Assembly (NCBI GenBank): GCA_963681505.1 | Contig: OY811971.1 | Location: forward strand, 6,815,060 to 6,879,059 | Length of the DNA stretch: 64,000 bases | DNA from: Eunapius fragilis | Taxonomy: Eukaryota; Porifera; Demospongiae; Spongillida; Spongillidae | Direction of reading: 5' to 3' | Shown here: positions 12,401 to 23,404 of the stretch, piece after piece | How positions within the stretch are numbered: position 1 is the stretch's first letter | Layout: each line of letters opens with the position of its first letter | Position numbers and translations under genes: made by a program | Notes under the pieces: generated by a model | Databases searched by the model: none | Seen by the model: the letters and a program-made list of their open reading frames with translations, nothing else | Told to the model about the DNA's origin: nothing

Positions 12401-13822
12401 AGGGTCATTTTCTCGTGAACTGTCCCATAAATAAATTTAAAAGTTTATCGACATTATGAGAATGACCTTAGCAGAGAGTGTTATGAAATTTGCATTCACA
12501 AATGTAGCCAAACCTAAATTGTCACATGTGAATATTGTCTAACACGACTGGAAAATACTAAATTCAGAGGGGATAACGTTATAGGAATACGACGCAATGG
12601 CATGCATGTTTTTAAAAAACTTCCATGTGAAATGAAGATGTACGTACACCTGACATACATGTAGAATAAATTTCCTTACCAATGGTGTCCACGTGATCTC
12701 CATATGGCGGGGGAAGTTATTTGTGTCATATACGTATACAGTTTCTATATTCAAATCCGTGGTTTGTCCTACGGAAAAAAACAACACGTGGATATAATCA
12801 CACATATTATGGATAGGATTGCATTACCATGGTCTCATGAAGTCAGGCGCATAATATAAATTGATTTTGCACTCAGTTTGAGTATTTTAGTACTTAGATG
12901 CATGAAAGGTTCAAAACATTGATACAACATATTCGCCAGGCGCATAGTTTTAAAAAGCTTACATTTTTGTAACATTATTCAACATGATTGAGCATCTTGA
13001 CCTCATTTTCTTATGCGCAGTACTTAAACTGTACTTAAACTTACCAAGTATGTACAATTCGAAGAACTCCAGAGCCACGTTTTCGTTTTCCACGGTTTCG
13101 TCCGTGCATATCCGAACTTCCAAGTCTTCAGAGATGGGAGTTGGGAACGTCTTGCAAAACCACGGGAGAGTTGGCGGACTACAGCACGTGACCTCAGAAT
13201 TGCCACACTGTTTTCCGTCCCAGAGAACGTCACTAGAGTAAAATTCTCCTTCGATCGGTTCTGATTGACGGACGCCGAAACCAGACTCGCAATAATAATC
13301 TGACCCATTCACGAACGACGGAGGTGCCGTTCCTCCCGCACATGGACAGCTTGCAATATTGTTTCTTTCGTACTTACCAACGGCGTACGTGTGCACGTGA
13401 TGTCTATTTCCAGGCGAACCGTACGTGATGCTGATCCCATCGACGTAGTGCGTTTCGATACAGCTGCATGAGCTATAATAGAAGGCATCGGGTCTTCCTA
13501 CCTGGTAGCCTCTGAACCTTCCACACACCTGCTGGTATTTGGCACCGGACGTGGATACATTCAACGAGTCGCAACCCTCCGTAGTACTCTTCTTTCCACA
13601 CGATGCTATTGGCGACTCAATATGACTCCAAGGGATGGGACACTGCTGTGCTGGGTCAGACATATTCAGATAGCCGACCCTTATCCACTGTTGTCCTCGT
13701 ATGTTAGGTAGAAATTGAGGTACAGTAGTAACTGCTATCGTAACATCCAGAAGACAAGCAGCCAAGAGTAAAAAACTTAGTTTTTTCATCTTTTCTGTTT
13801 GATTGGCTTGCATTGCAACCAC
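3454..13822 (-). CDS. Type I membrane protein: Cys-rich ectodomain plus FN3-like modules (five exons)
   Basis: Exons on the minus strand: 13822-13045, 12768-12680, 5609-5411, 5055-4729, 3707-3454. All introns are GT-AG, and phases 1, 0, 1, 1 match at each junction, giving 548 residues. The first ATG is 13822; the ATG at 13789 would start directly with the signal peptide (MKKLSFLLLAACLLDVTIA) and is a good alternative. Exon 1 holds a Cys-rich ectodomain of about 230 residues (VCGRFRGYQVGRPDAFYYSS, SCSC, CPC, WDGKQC, CC) that I do not recognise by name. Exons 2-3 form one FN3-like module (ITWTPL joined to VGNPAMYIVRV) and exon 4 a second (VTVDLGGLTSGQMYYCKAAA). Exon 5 encodes the membrane helix (about GIYICTAFVSFSLGVALATF) and a cytoplasmic tail of about 55 residues with Tyr sites, ending SEDYI. 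Many N-glycosylation sequons. Probably a surface receptor or adhesion protein; ligand unknown. Confidence 0.8.
7063..7312. repeat. 35-bp direct repeat pair
   Basis: tatcaaggtg(t/g)catatctta followed by aacaataaggtggat occurs at 7063-7098 and 7278-7312 with one difference. The spacer includes a CpG-rich segment with caagatggcgg and tgcgcatgcgtg. Confidence 0.7.
7683..7934. mobile_element. Foldback (MITE-like) element
   Basis: The ends are inverted copies: tatatgggacagtgtccagc at 7682-7701 and its complement at about 7913-7934. The similarity continues inward (aatcaccctt... against ...aagggtgatt). Flanking TATA on both sides is compatible with a short AT target duplication. About 250 bp, no ORF. 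Confidence 0.7.
8646..9796. mobile_element. Non-autonomous element with TTAA target and subterminal palindromes
   Basis: The ends are TCTCC and GGAGA, each directly flanked by TTAA (8642-8645 and 9797-9800). Just inside both ends are paired copies of the short palindrome atccttatntaaggat: about 8655-8670 and 8674-8689 on the left, about 9745-9760 and 9770-9784 on the right. A further copy lies at about 9565. The 1151-bp interior has no transposase ORF and carries a long poly-C run. TTAA target duplication is known for piggyBac and Kolobok elements; assignment to either is inference. Confidence 0.7.
10033..10183. mobile_element. 151-bp foldback element
   Basis: Terminal inverted repeats of about 25 bp: cactgtgtaaaaagggttgt at the left and its exact complement at the right. 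Internally there is a second nested palindrome around acgttatacgtaatattgcg. No clear target duplication. No ORF. Confidence 0.75.
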
Positions 13823-14150
13823 AACAATTTCATCAACTATTGCAATAGTATGCTTTACAGCATTCCTGTTTAAGGGGTTTCCGCAGACTCATGAATGAAT
13901 AGTTGGTTGTTTTTTTCTTTTGAGGGGGGGGGGGGGGGGGGGGCAATTCTTACAATACATTTTGTATACAGTTCTTTTTATAGCATTCTCCCAGTATTTA
14001 CTACCTTAAAGCTATAGAAGCCATTTGGTAAAGGAAAGCATAAATAGGTTGATTCAAGAGTATGCGACAAATACATTCTTACAAATGAGCATTCACGGTG
14101 ATAGGAACTGGAGGAAATCAGACGTTGTATGGCCCTTAACTTTTCACATC
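13823..14150. promoter_or_regulatory. Upstream region of the receptor-like gene
   Basis: Presumed promoter and 5' UTR side of the minus-strand gene starting at 13822. Contains a poly-G run (13926-13943). No TATA box or other motif I can defend. Confidence 0.3.
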
Positions 14151-14169
14151 TTAGCCATTGACTCTACTG

Positions 14170-14211
<42 letters not shown>

Positions 14212-16500
14212 TTGGACCCAAATGCTGAAACAATAGTATCCACATATGCTTCATTTCATGGGTTGGGAGCTGTACTTCTATACTTACAAGGAATACATGT
14301 TTCAAAGCATCTCACACTTCTTGATCCAACCGTTGACCAAGAAGGAGGCAATATCTTTGAGTGCTTTGGCTTATCCTGTTACAGTCATGATATGCAGTTC
14401 AAGATCAATACCGATCAGGCATAAAGCTTCATGGCTGCCATATTTCTGTCAAATACTTCATATGCAATACAAAAATGAATAATTGTATTCAAGCGTTAAG
14501 GCATGTTTGTCCATGCACCATTATTCCCACTTTGTCTAGGATGTGCATCTTCTTCAGAATATCAATACGGTATACCCTTATTATGTGCTCTTTCTCATTA
14601 TTTGCTGTACCAGTGGTAAACAGAGTGAATCTTTTGACACTTGACATGAAACATCACAAATGTTTTTAAAAATCATCTTAAATGAACTCCATCATTACTT
14701 GAATTTATGTGTGTGTGTGTGTTGGGGTATTGTAATTCAATAATGTGGTACTATATAAATGGCTGTGGGGTCCTGGGGACAATCTTATATACTGCAGGAT
14801 GGTTTTGTAAATATTATGCTGTAGATTCTGAGAAGGGTTAAACATTGATTATGGGATGGCAATATGTATGGCATCTGTGGGCATCCTAAGAGAAAAACCA
14901 ATGCAGGGGAGGCATTAATATAAAAATAATATAGTTAGTGGTGCATGCATGCAAGGGGGCAGAAAAATAGTGGCTCAATATTTACAGCTCTTTTTCAGCA
15001 TCTGCTAGGATTCCTGTTTAATCAATGTGAGGACCATGGATATGTGCATGTTCATAATATCCCTGCCATGCTTCCTTTCTTTAGATAAAATGACATTTCA
15101 AAAAGCAATGATGTTTTTTCTTCCACACATACTTTCAAAACGAGAGTACAGAGAGAGGAGGAATGCTTTTGCAGCAAACACAGCAATTGTCCTTTTGTTT
15201 AATAGCTATGTTTTTTGTCACTGAATGTTTTGTTCCATCGATACGAATTTTCTGAGGTGACATACCATAGCATATCTTCTCAGCAATAGGTTTAACCTCA
15301 GATGGCTGAAGGCACTGTTGAAGTACGTGGTAATGCTACTGAAATGTGGCATTTCTTATGTCACTATCAACGTTAATTTGGTCATTTTAAAACATAGCTG
15401 CTTCCCTGCACAGATTGATACTGAAGGAAAACCCTTTATTTTGGACCACCAAAGTGATGCAGCTTTCCTAACTCAGAAGTCATGAATGGCAAGTGTACAA
15501 ATGAATGGCATATTTTGGAGTATCTACCTATTTATTTGACAAGGAAGCTAGCTTTGTTCTATAACAAATGCATTCCAGTACAGATTGTCTTGCATCATTG
15601 TATGGAATGAAACATTCAGACACTACTTGGCCATGAATTCGAGCTGTGGACCAACTATAAACCATTACAATGGTTTGTCGGCTAGAAAATGGAAGGTTTA
15701 CTTTCCAGATTAGCCTTAAGCTTTGCAGCCTTCATCCAATTCCCTCCAATTAGGCATTTCTCTGATGTTTTTAATGCTCCATAACCTATGCCATCATGTT
15801 ATTTTTGTGCCGTGCTGCAGAAAACCCGGCACTGCTGTGTGCTCTGGACTTCGAGTCACCAGTGTAGCATCTGCATTGGTGTTCAAGTTCGATTTGAAAT
15901 AGAATACTCTTTAGTCATACCCTGGAATGGGATCATGTGGCCAGCTGTGTCACAACACATCCTGAAGGAGGGAATGGTGTGCAAGAATATACAAACCTGG
16001 CCCCACATCAGAGTGCAACATTTCAAATTGTAAAAAGGGATACAGTGCCTGAATCACATGATAGCTCTACGGCTGGTCACTAGGGATGGATAGATACTAG
16101 GTTGCTCGAGGCATATACGTGTTGGCTAGAAGTTTGTGAAGTGACATTGCCAAGAACTGCCTGTCAACAGAAGAACCTGATGGCACCAGTGAACTGGTGG
16201 GGAAGCCTTTGTAAATGATGTCCTGGAATTAACAGTATCCCACAGCAGCAACATCAGATGCACCAAGCGGACTAAGGTGAGGCCAACATCAGGAAGGCTG
16301 AAATTTTCAGTATAAATTATTGTATTTCATTAAACCTTACAGGCATTTGGAATACATAAACCTTGGGCCACAGCATATCATCCACAAGGTGATACGATAG
16401 TAGAACGTTTTAATGGCACACAATTATGCTTCCTTCCATTGGCTCTCTATGCATACAAAACAACAATGCACAGTTCAATTGGTGCATGTGTCAACGTATA
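14170..16500 (+). mobile_element. Decayed Ty3/gypsy-type retrotransposon (RNase H and integrase relics)
   Basis: Three separated stretches on the plus strand resemble gypsy-class pol. Around 14213-14300 is an RNase H start (GLGAVLL). Around 15600-15760 is the RNase H end (PLQWLSARK-like in one frame). Around 16341-16480 is the integrase core (AYHPQGDTIVERFNGT, then YKTTMHSS). The stretches lie in different frames with stops and frameshifts, and an (AT)n microsatellite (14170-14208) sits at the 5' side. I see no LTRs, primer-binding site or intact domain, so this is a non-functional fossil. Confidence 0.7.
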
Positions 16501-17320
16501 AAAGGGAACCTTGTAAAGATGCTCTGGCCTCTGGTATACAAAAGTATCAGAAGAAGCTGCAAGACAAACTGATGGTGAAGACAAAGCTGCAGATAAACAA
16601 AGAGTTGAGTCAAAGAGAGATTTGCACTATGGGAATCTCATCTGGCTACTGCTGGTAGATAAGGTGCTATTTAATTGTCAGTGACAGTGCATGGTGATAG
16701 CGGATAGAACAAAGGCAAGGATGTTTCATGCCAACAGGCTGAGGCATTGTATTAAGACTGATGATTTAATACAGAACCAATAGTACCAGTCATCACCAAT
16801 ACTGGGAAATGCACTATAGGGAGGTAAATGGAGATTGGTATAAGCTGCAATCTATAATATATAGGTGAATGGAATTTATGTTCTGCATCATTAAAATTGT
16901 GGTGGTGGACACAGTACATGTGGAAGTATATTGCATCAAACTGTGAACAGGTGCTTTTCTTCATAATTTCCGCATCAACTCTGCACTCAAGTCCAGATCA
17001 GGTCAAGATTCTTGTATAACATGCAGGCCAAAGGTGGTCTTTTTTATGACCTTAACCTTACTTGAAGCTGCTATATGTTCCACTATAATCATTATTTAAC
17101 TTCATACTCAAGACCTATAACCTTCAGGCTAGATGGAAAGTGATTTTAAAAATTCCACAATCATACACAAAATTTCATATATGTGGTTTTCATTTCTAAC
17201 TGTATAGTGCAATCATATGTTCACAGTTTTCTTTCGAACTCTTAATGTCTAATGTACCAGGTGTCGTCCCGGAGGCACATTTGTCTACCGGGGTGGTACA
17301 GAAAATAGATTTATCCACCT
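16500..17320. other. No gene recognised
   Basis: AT-rich sequence downstream of the gypsy relic. It may include more decayed 3' retroelement sequence; nothing is readable as protein. Confidence 0.4.
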
Positions 17321-17332
17321 CCTGGGTGGTCC

Positions 17333-17386
17333 TAGTCTCGTACCCAGACGTATAAATGACGTTTTATGCGTCTGGGTACGAGACTA
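17333..17386. mobile_element. 54-bp palindromic mini-element with TAGTC ends
   Basis: The arm tagtctcgtacccagacg is followed by a short loop and its exact complement. The termini are the same as those of the RecQ-bearing element at 41024-41958. The flanks (17324-17332 gggtggtcc, 17387-17395 gggtggcct) match at 7 of 9 positions and look like a decayed 9-bp target duplication. Confidence 0.75.
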
Positions 17387-17403
17387 GGGTGGCCTGTGTA
17401 CTT

Positions 17404-17522
17404 TTAATTTCTCGTATTTCTATTTATACAAGGGGGGCAATCTCGGCAATGTTTTTGCGTGATGGAATTCTATTTGTGGCCTAAACACTGCTGTTTGCAG
17501 CGCAGTGTTTAGGCCACAAATG
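17404..17522. repeat. Dispersed repeat with hairpin, copy 1
   Basis: taatttctcgtatttctatt, then aaggggggcaat and gtgatggaattctattt, recur at 35150-35225. In this copy a long hairpin follows at 17474-17521 (tttgtggcctaaacactgc and its complement). Confidence 0.7.
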
Positions 17523-18320
17523 GACACTAGTTCGTATTTCCGAAATATTGAAATGATGTCATGCCCTTAACAACGACCTTCTCAACCAAAGACCTTTGGA
17601 ACGTGAGCTCAATCAAAAAACAGCGATGAGCTAATCGCCATTTTAACACTCTGCAAGAACAGGAACACCTTTTTTCTGTTTGTGTTCAGTGCAAACCACA
17701 AGACGTAGTCAACTTGCTACGGCAAGCTACGAGACTTGAAAGCTCATCACCTTGTCCTGTGGGACAGGCACTACAGAGGTATGGAAAGTAAGAAACGACT
17801 TTAAGCTGGTTGTGGTTGATGGTAATGGATGGCAGGAAACATTTACTTGGAACATTGAACATGGTTGAGTTTAACTGGTGGTATTGACAGCTAGCCTACT
17901 GCCTTAGTTCATACAGTCTTGCAACAGTGTGAGTAAGTCTATTAAGGATGTCATGGGGCTAACAGCCTTCATGAAGTTTGTGCATGAGTGTAACTAGTGG
18001 AGCAGAGACAGGGACAACTACTACTTGCCATCTAAACTGCTAGGAATGGTTCTCATGGGCTCACTGCTGCAGCTAGGCCCTGAGTTTTAAAACTGGAAAC
18101 ATCACAACAGTTACTCTTTGTGCCAATGAAGGTTGTTACACATTGTTATCTCTTAACTTGAAACTATGCCGACTATGATGGCTTCAGCACTTGTGGCTCA
18201 TGTCTGGTGATAGACTGCCAAAGAAAGGGTTGTTCAGCCACTGAACTGAGGCATGGAAAGAGACCATGCACCAATAACATATCTTGTGCACAATATATCA
18301 AACGATTCAGGCCTTTGAAA
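17523..18320. other. No gene recognised
   Basis: About 800 bp without convincing coding sequence, repeats or motifs. Confidence 0.4.
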
Positions 18321-18323
18321 AGA

Positions 18324-18457
18324 GGCCGTTCATAAATTACGTCATGCATTTTGAATCACCCCTCGTCATACGTTGTCCCATACTGTGATGTATTCTACAT
18401 CGTCACACTGGCCTCCCTCCCCTCCCTTCAGCGTGACGTAATTTATGAACAGCCCCA
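18324..18457. mobile_element. MITE with gttcataaattacgtca termini
   Basis: Inverted ends: gttcataaattacgtca at about 18328-18344 and its complement at about 18434-18450. Inward similarity continues in a GC-rich interior (atcacccctcg against cctccct). No ORF. The ends are close to a DNA-transposon terminus I know from many animal genomes, but I cannot name the family. Confidence 0.65.
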
Positions 18458-18779
18458 AATGCAAAAATCCCATTGGAAGCCACGCTAGCACCACGTACTA
18501 ATAAAGTGCAGTGGGATGTACTTTCGCCAACCCCATGAATATATGCAGCTTCTCACACCCATGGCAATAAGTACTCATCTTGTGTATAACCAACTTAGTA
18601 CTGGTTTTTACCATGCTGTCACATTATTTTATCCATTCATGGTTGTAGCCCTGTAGTTTTGCATCTCATATGCACATATGTATGTATGCCCTTTAGCAAT
18701 AGTATTATTCAGAGGGGAGGAGGGAGTTATGGCAAAAGCACTATAGAGCTAGCGGAGTAAAATGCAAAGGATTTGTACG

Positions 18780-18955
18780 TATATTTAGCACTTCATTTGG
18801 TTCTGTTATATTTACACGTGCTAAATATAGGATTTTTAGTATCATTTATCTTTTCCCAAAACCTTGTTTCCTTCTTTTTTACACCACCTTTGCCTCCAAT
18901 TCCTATATCCCACCAACTTTCTCGTTAGAGAATGTTTTTCTTTACTTGTTTTTAA
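18780..18955. mobile_element. Truncated copy of the hairpin family seen complete at 31073-31365
   Basis: The right arm is readable (cttgtttcc, ttttttacaccacc, ccaactttctcgttagagaa, tttacttg) preceded by the loop-side motif gtgctaaatataggat. The left arm is missing. Confidence 0.65.
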
Positions 18956-18986
18956 AGGGATAGACATAGTTTGCATAATCCAAGGG

Positions 18987-19139
18987 CCTAGGATACATTG
19001 TCCGGGGGGACCCATAATCCAAAGGGAAGGGGCGGGGCGGGGGCGGGGCGGGGCGGGGCGAGGCATAGTATATGTCCTATCCGGCGGAATCCGAGGGTCC
19101 GGCGGACGCCGAGTCCTAGGATACAATGTCCGGCTGGAC
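18987..19139. repeat. Direct repeat cctaggataca(t/a)tgtccgg around a GC-rich stretch
   Basis: The phrase occurs at about 18987 and about 19116. Between the copies lies a G-rich run of ggggc units (19029-19060). Confidence 0.6.
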
Positions 19140-19155
19140 AATTTCATTTTTTCGC

Positions 19156-19218
19156 GGTAAGAGAGCGGTCTGAGCCTGTCGTAGTCCTCCTGACCGGCCG
19201 TGTCCCACAGGGCCAGCT
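19156..19218 (-). pseudogene. 63-bp copy of the Rho GTPase coding sequence
   Basis: The complement of 19156-19218 is identical over 63 bases to 58232-58294 of the plus-strand Rho gene, covering the [16 protein letters not shown] region (switch II). It differs at several positions from the other Rho gene at 56345-56899, so the 58-kb gene is the source. It ends abruptly on both sides and cannot encode a domain. Directly next to it (19222-19238) are 17 bases matching the MON2-intron minisatellite at about 60.3-61.1 kb. See findings. Confidence 0.9.
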
Positions 19219-19238
19219 TCCCTCACACCATCACCTCT

Positions 19239-19970
19239 GAATCCCATAATTATATAGCCGCGGCGCTAGCGCAGTTGTCAATTTGATGGTTGCACCACAA
19301 TTTGGAAACGGTAAAAATAACGGGATTCATCCGCATTTCAAGATTCCGTAAATTATGTACCATGGCCATGCAGGACAATTTGAGAGCTTTGCCGAGTAAA
19401 TAGAGAAACTTATTCGGCTATCCAAAATACTATAAGAAGAGGCATTTGTGGAGCAAATTCCATTCAACACGCGCTGAGCTTCAACCCAAACGAACTTGCC
19501 AACGAACAACAAACGAACAACAAACGAACCTTCAACACATGCACAACACACAAATACTCTAGAACCTGATCACTTTTCTGGGAAAAGCCGTATGCTTTTT
19601 GGAGATATACAATGCCAAAACCCTTCGTGGAAACTAAAACACGTTACACTACCATGCACGCACACTACCAACGAGGTATTCAATATGCCGGGAATTCACA
19701 AATGGATTTATAATGTTACCAGTGTCCATTAAAACCACACAACCTCTACCCGATCAGGTGGCAGCTACGATCACATGCTGGCTCAATAACTATACACGAT
19801 TTGTTGGTGTCAGTCCTCAAGCAGTTATAGCTTAAACAACACGAAGATGCTCTTTACGTAAAGTTGCTCGAAGGTTCATATACGTCCACTGGAAGGATCG
19901 GTGCGAAGCACGGTCACGTAACGGAACGTGACGGCACGTCACGTTACGTAAACCGTAATCTCCAATGACC
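19239..19970. other. No gene recognised
   Basis: AT-rich; contains the tandem phrase aacgaacaacaa at about 19500-19530 and several acgt-rich words near 19920-19955. No coding evidence. Confidence 0.4.
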
Positions 19971-22836
19971 ATGGCTGCACACTTGCACAACCGATGATTG
20001 CAATCCAAACACCTGGCGATGCCAGGGTATATCGTTACTCATGCTTGTCGTCCCAAATAGACGCTATTCAAGTTTGGATTTAATAATAGGTCGATAGGTT
20101 TATAGGGACCTTTAATTATGACGTTCTAAATGTTGGCGCATGAACGTTGTCATCATGTGTTGCACGGGTATGGCGAATGTATGAGGCATAATATGGCTAG
20201 ACCTTTCCATAAACATATAACGTCGGAATCGACGTATGCTAGAAGCGGAGTTCAGCTTAACTGTTTTCATTAATTGAGCATAACACTGGTATGCATGGCA
20301 TGTTAAATTTTGTTGACATTCCAATATTTGGTCAGGGAATTCCATGACATGGCAGGGGGGGAATACCAGGGGAATCCCCCCCACGCTCTTTATAAAAACC
20401 TCTCTTTATCAAAAATAATTAGTGTATACAGTTATCATTATAATGGTGACGGTGTCGCATGGTTACGATGACGGCTTCGCGTTTCAATTCGAACCTCCTC
20501 CTCAAGGCAGAACGTTACGTTCAGTTGCTATAGTAAACGGAGCGCCAGAGTTACGCTTCGACCGGTCCGAGCACACTCCCTCACTCACTGAGGAGGATGT
20601 TGCAGCCATCTGCAGGCTAGCTGCGGAAGGAATGCGGCCGAAGTTTTCTTTCGTTGCGTTTCATGCTTTTCATCCCTACTACGGAAGGCAGTACAAAAAA
20701 TACGATCCTCCTTGGTTGAAGGATATTGCACTAGGTGACCTGCTCTTCGAAGTTGACTGGAAAATGAAGTGCCTAAACGTTGGACTTCAAACTGACGAAT
20801 CTAAGAGTGTCTTCTTCTCCCGGAAAATGACCAGCAAGACGAAGGGCCTGGCTACATTTCAAGAAATTGATGAGCCAGTTAACGGGGAATCCGGCTCTAT
20901 CTTTCTTTCATGCCGCGAAGTACCTGTGGTGAAGTGTGATAATGAGTTGGTGTTTATCAATAATCCGAAGTTGTCGATTGACTCGAAGAGCCGGCCGAAT
21001 TATTCCAAATACATCACACGAGTCCTACCCCAAATTTCAGAACACGACGAGCCAGACTTTGCCAAATTCCAGGAAGTCATCAAAATGGTTCTTGCAGCTG
21101 AGTGGTTACGGGACAAAGACATTGAAATGAGTAGAAAATGGATGACAGAGGCTACGTGTAATAGCGGCAAGCAAATAGCCGTCACCAACAGTCAGAGAGC
21201 TAGCATTTGCTGTCCGATCGGAACAGAGTACCACACCCACTTGGACATATCTCCAAACAAGGAGGAGGCTAAGAGTTACAAACCAATTTCAGCAGCACCA
21301 GGTGGTGTCTGGTATGGTTGGTTGGATGATGGAAGTGGAGAAATGGTCCAGTTTGATGAACAGGGAAAGCTCGTTGCTGAGATCAAATCAGAGAGGATGG
21401 CAATAATGCAGTATGCCACCGTAAATGGGGAAAAAATGAATCTGGTGGATTGGCTGGCTCATGAAAGTACGCAGTTGAGAAATGACATGGCGTCATGCCC
21501 ATCAACTGACATTGCCAAAGTGGAAACACACATGTCCACTTATGATGGGGGAAAGGAATTTGATATTACAGTGGAGGTTCAGCCAGCAGTCAAAATCACC
21601 ACTGTTATCAGGGCATCCAATAGTGACCATGACTTCATATACAAGGGTCTACCTACTGGCATAGAACGGGTGAATTCATGGAATGAACTGTATCCTCAAA
21701 CCGTTCCATGGCCTATTGTATGGTACACCACACATGACGGAGAAGGTGTGCATACTGTTGGAGGAGGTGTAAGGACCGATGAAGTACGTGCTGTACCAGA
21801 GAAGCCACGTGATGGAGAGCACCCAAGGAGAGGTGATGAATATCCTTACACAGTGGCTGCACGGTGTGGTGGTATGTCGATGGCGAATTGTATATGCAAT
21901 TTAAGTGAATTTATATAATTTAATTTCAGGAACATTACGAGTAGCAGCTGATCAAAAAAGATTGAGTGTGCTAAAGTCCTTTCAAAGTTTTTGGAAGAAA
22001 GGCATATGTCCAACTGTGTTAGCAGTTCTAACCATCACAAATTCTGGTCTTCAGCAGAAGTGGGAGACCTACCAAAAGCACCTGACTGATAAGACAGTTG
22101 AGCCACACTTCCACGGAACTGCTCTGAAATGTGACATCTTTAACACGAAAAAACTGTGTCAAGTCTCCAACTGTGGCATATGTGGGATCACTAATGAAGG
22201 GTTCCGTCCTGAGTATATTCGTAAAGATACCTTCCAAAGGTTTGGAGAAGGTTTCTACTTGGCTCCTAACTCCTCCAAAGCTAATGACTATGCACATGAG
22301 TATCAGGGCGGTGGAGGAGGGGCGTACAAAGCTCTACTACTCTGTGATGTGTGCCCAGGAAGGAAGTACATGCTAAAGGAAACAGACCAAGACCTGAAGG
22401 GTCCTCCCCCAGGCTATGACTCTGTGTATGGCCAGGTTGGAGGTGACCTAAACTATCCGGAGATTGTGGTGTATAACGCAGAAGCTGTCATGCCCCGCCA
22501 TATTATCTTGTACCGTTAGTTTAAAACAACTAGTAACAATGTCTGAACTAAACTGAACTATTCTTTTTTGTTCCTTTCATCAATGTGTATCTGTTATTCT
22601 TTAACATTTTTGGCAAATAAATGACATTCAATAGCAAGCATCCTACAGATCAAAGAAACATGTATACATACATGATAAATTCAAGATTCTCTATTATAAT
22701 TCTTGCAAATCAGAATAGTTCAGTTTCGTTCAGACTTTGTTTGGTAGACCATATTATCCAGCATGTTGTTAGCAAATGTGAAGCAGAAAATAGGTATTCG
22801 TGATGGACAAAAATATATAACCGAAACATCAGTTAA
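19971..22836 (+). repeat. Inverted segmental duplication, copy 1
   Basis: This whole block, from ggctgcacac to ccgaaacatcagttaa, recurs in reverse orientation at 37022-39937. It includes the PARP-like gene, its 5' flank and about 300 bp of 3' flank. The copies differ by scattered substitutions and small indels. Outside the block the flanks are unrelated. Confidence 0.9.
20443..22519 (+). CDS. PARP-like ADP-ribosyltransferase, intact copy (two exons)
   Basis: Exons 20443-21871 and 21930-22519, joined by a 58-bp GT-AG intron (phase 1), give 672 residues. Start: the ATG at 20443 (MVTVSHGYDDGFAFQFEP), the same start as in the second copy. The C-terminal 140 residues show the PARP signature fold: HGT at about 538-540, GEGFYLAPNSSKANDY ending at Tyr597, and PEIVVYNAEAV with Glu654. 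His538, Tyr597 and Glu654 would be the H-Y-E triad of poly(ADP-ribose) polymerases, which transfer ADP-ribose from NAD+. The N-terminal 480 residues are not recognised; a Trp-rich stretch (GGVWYGWLDDGSGEMVQFDE) lies about 285-305. AATAAA at 22615-22620 is a good polyadenylation signal. No signal peptide or membrane segment, so probably cytosolic or nuclear. Substrate unknown. Confidence 0.85.
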
Positions 22837-23108
22837 TAACTGCATCAGTAATCCTATGGTACATGCAAAAATTATAAAAAACATACTGATACACTTGTAT
22901 GACCAAGGCTATAATTTGCAGCTTGATCCATATGGAGAAATGAGCAGTCAATTGAGACAGTATTTTAATACTAATTCATGGTTGCTTGGTGGGATCACAA
23001 CATATTTGTAATTTCCGTATAGGCAAGTAATTGACTACATAACAATAAGCATATGAGATTTTTCTGAGCAAGGTATGGAGAGTCTTATTAGTGTGGATTC
23101 AACACGAG
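22837..23108. other. No gene recognised
   Basis: AT-rich flank of the duplication. Short ORFs here lack support. Confidence 0.4.
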
Positions 23109-23236
23109 TCACCTGTTAGATGTTGGATTATGATTGCATTGAACCTTCAAGGTTCAATCTTCATTTACCTTGCATACATAAATAGCAAACAGGCCCAACA
23201 GTTCAATGCAATCATAATCCAACATCTAACAGGTGA
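23109..23236. mobile_element. 128-bp foldback element with perfect 36-bp arms
   Basis: The arms 23109-23144 and 23201-23236 are exact complements (beginning tcacctgttagatgttggat). The loop is 56 bp. No target duplication seen. Confidence 0.8.
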
Positions 23237-23404
23237 TATGAATGTCATTAAAAACGCGACCCGGCCCGCTTCTAACAAGACTCCTGACGAGCGGATGGCT
23301 TACTTTGTTGTCGTCATCGTACAAGAAGGCAACAACAAGCAGTTTCGTGTTTGTTTGATGTCGCAAAACCGCGTGGTTGCAGAGAACAAAACTATTTTTC
23401 AAAC

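Larger units (their letters stand above)
5610..12679. other. 7-kb intron 2 of the receptor-like gene, full of transposon remains
   Basis: The other introns of this gene are 0.3-1 kb; this one is inflated by insertions annotated separately (7683-7934, 8646-9796, 10033-10183). It also contains a direct repeat (tatcaaggtgtcatatctta and following, 7063-7098 and 7278-7312), poly-C/G runs at 9298-9355 and 10639-10662, and a CpG-rich stretch at 7180-7225. No protein-coding exon recognised on either strand; the ORF at 11013-11342 has no recognisable similarity. Confidence 0.6.
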
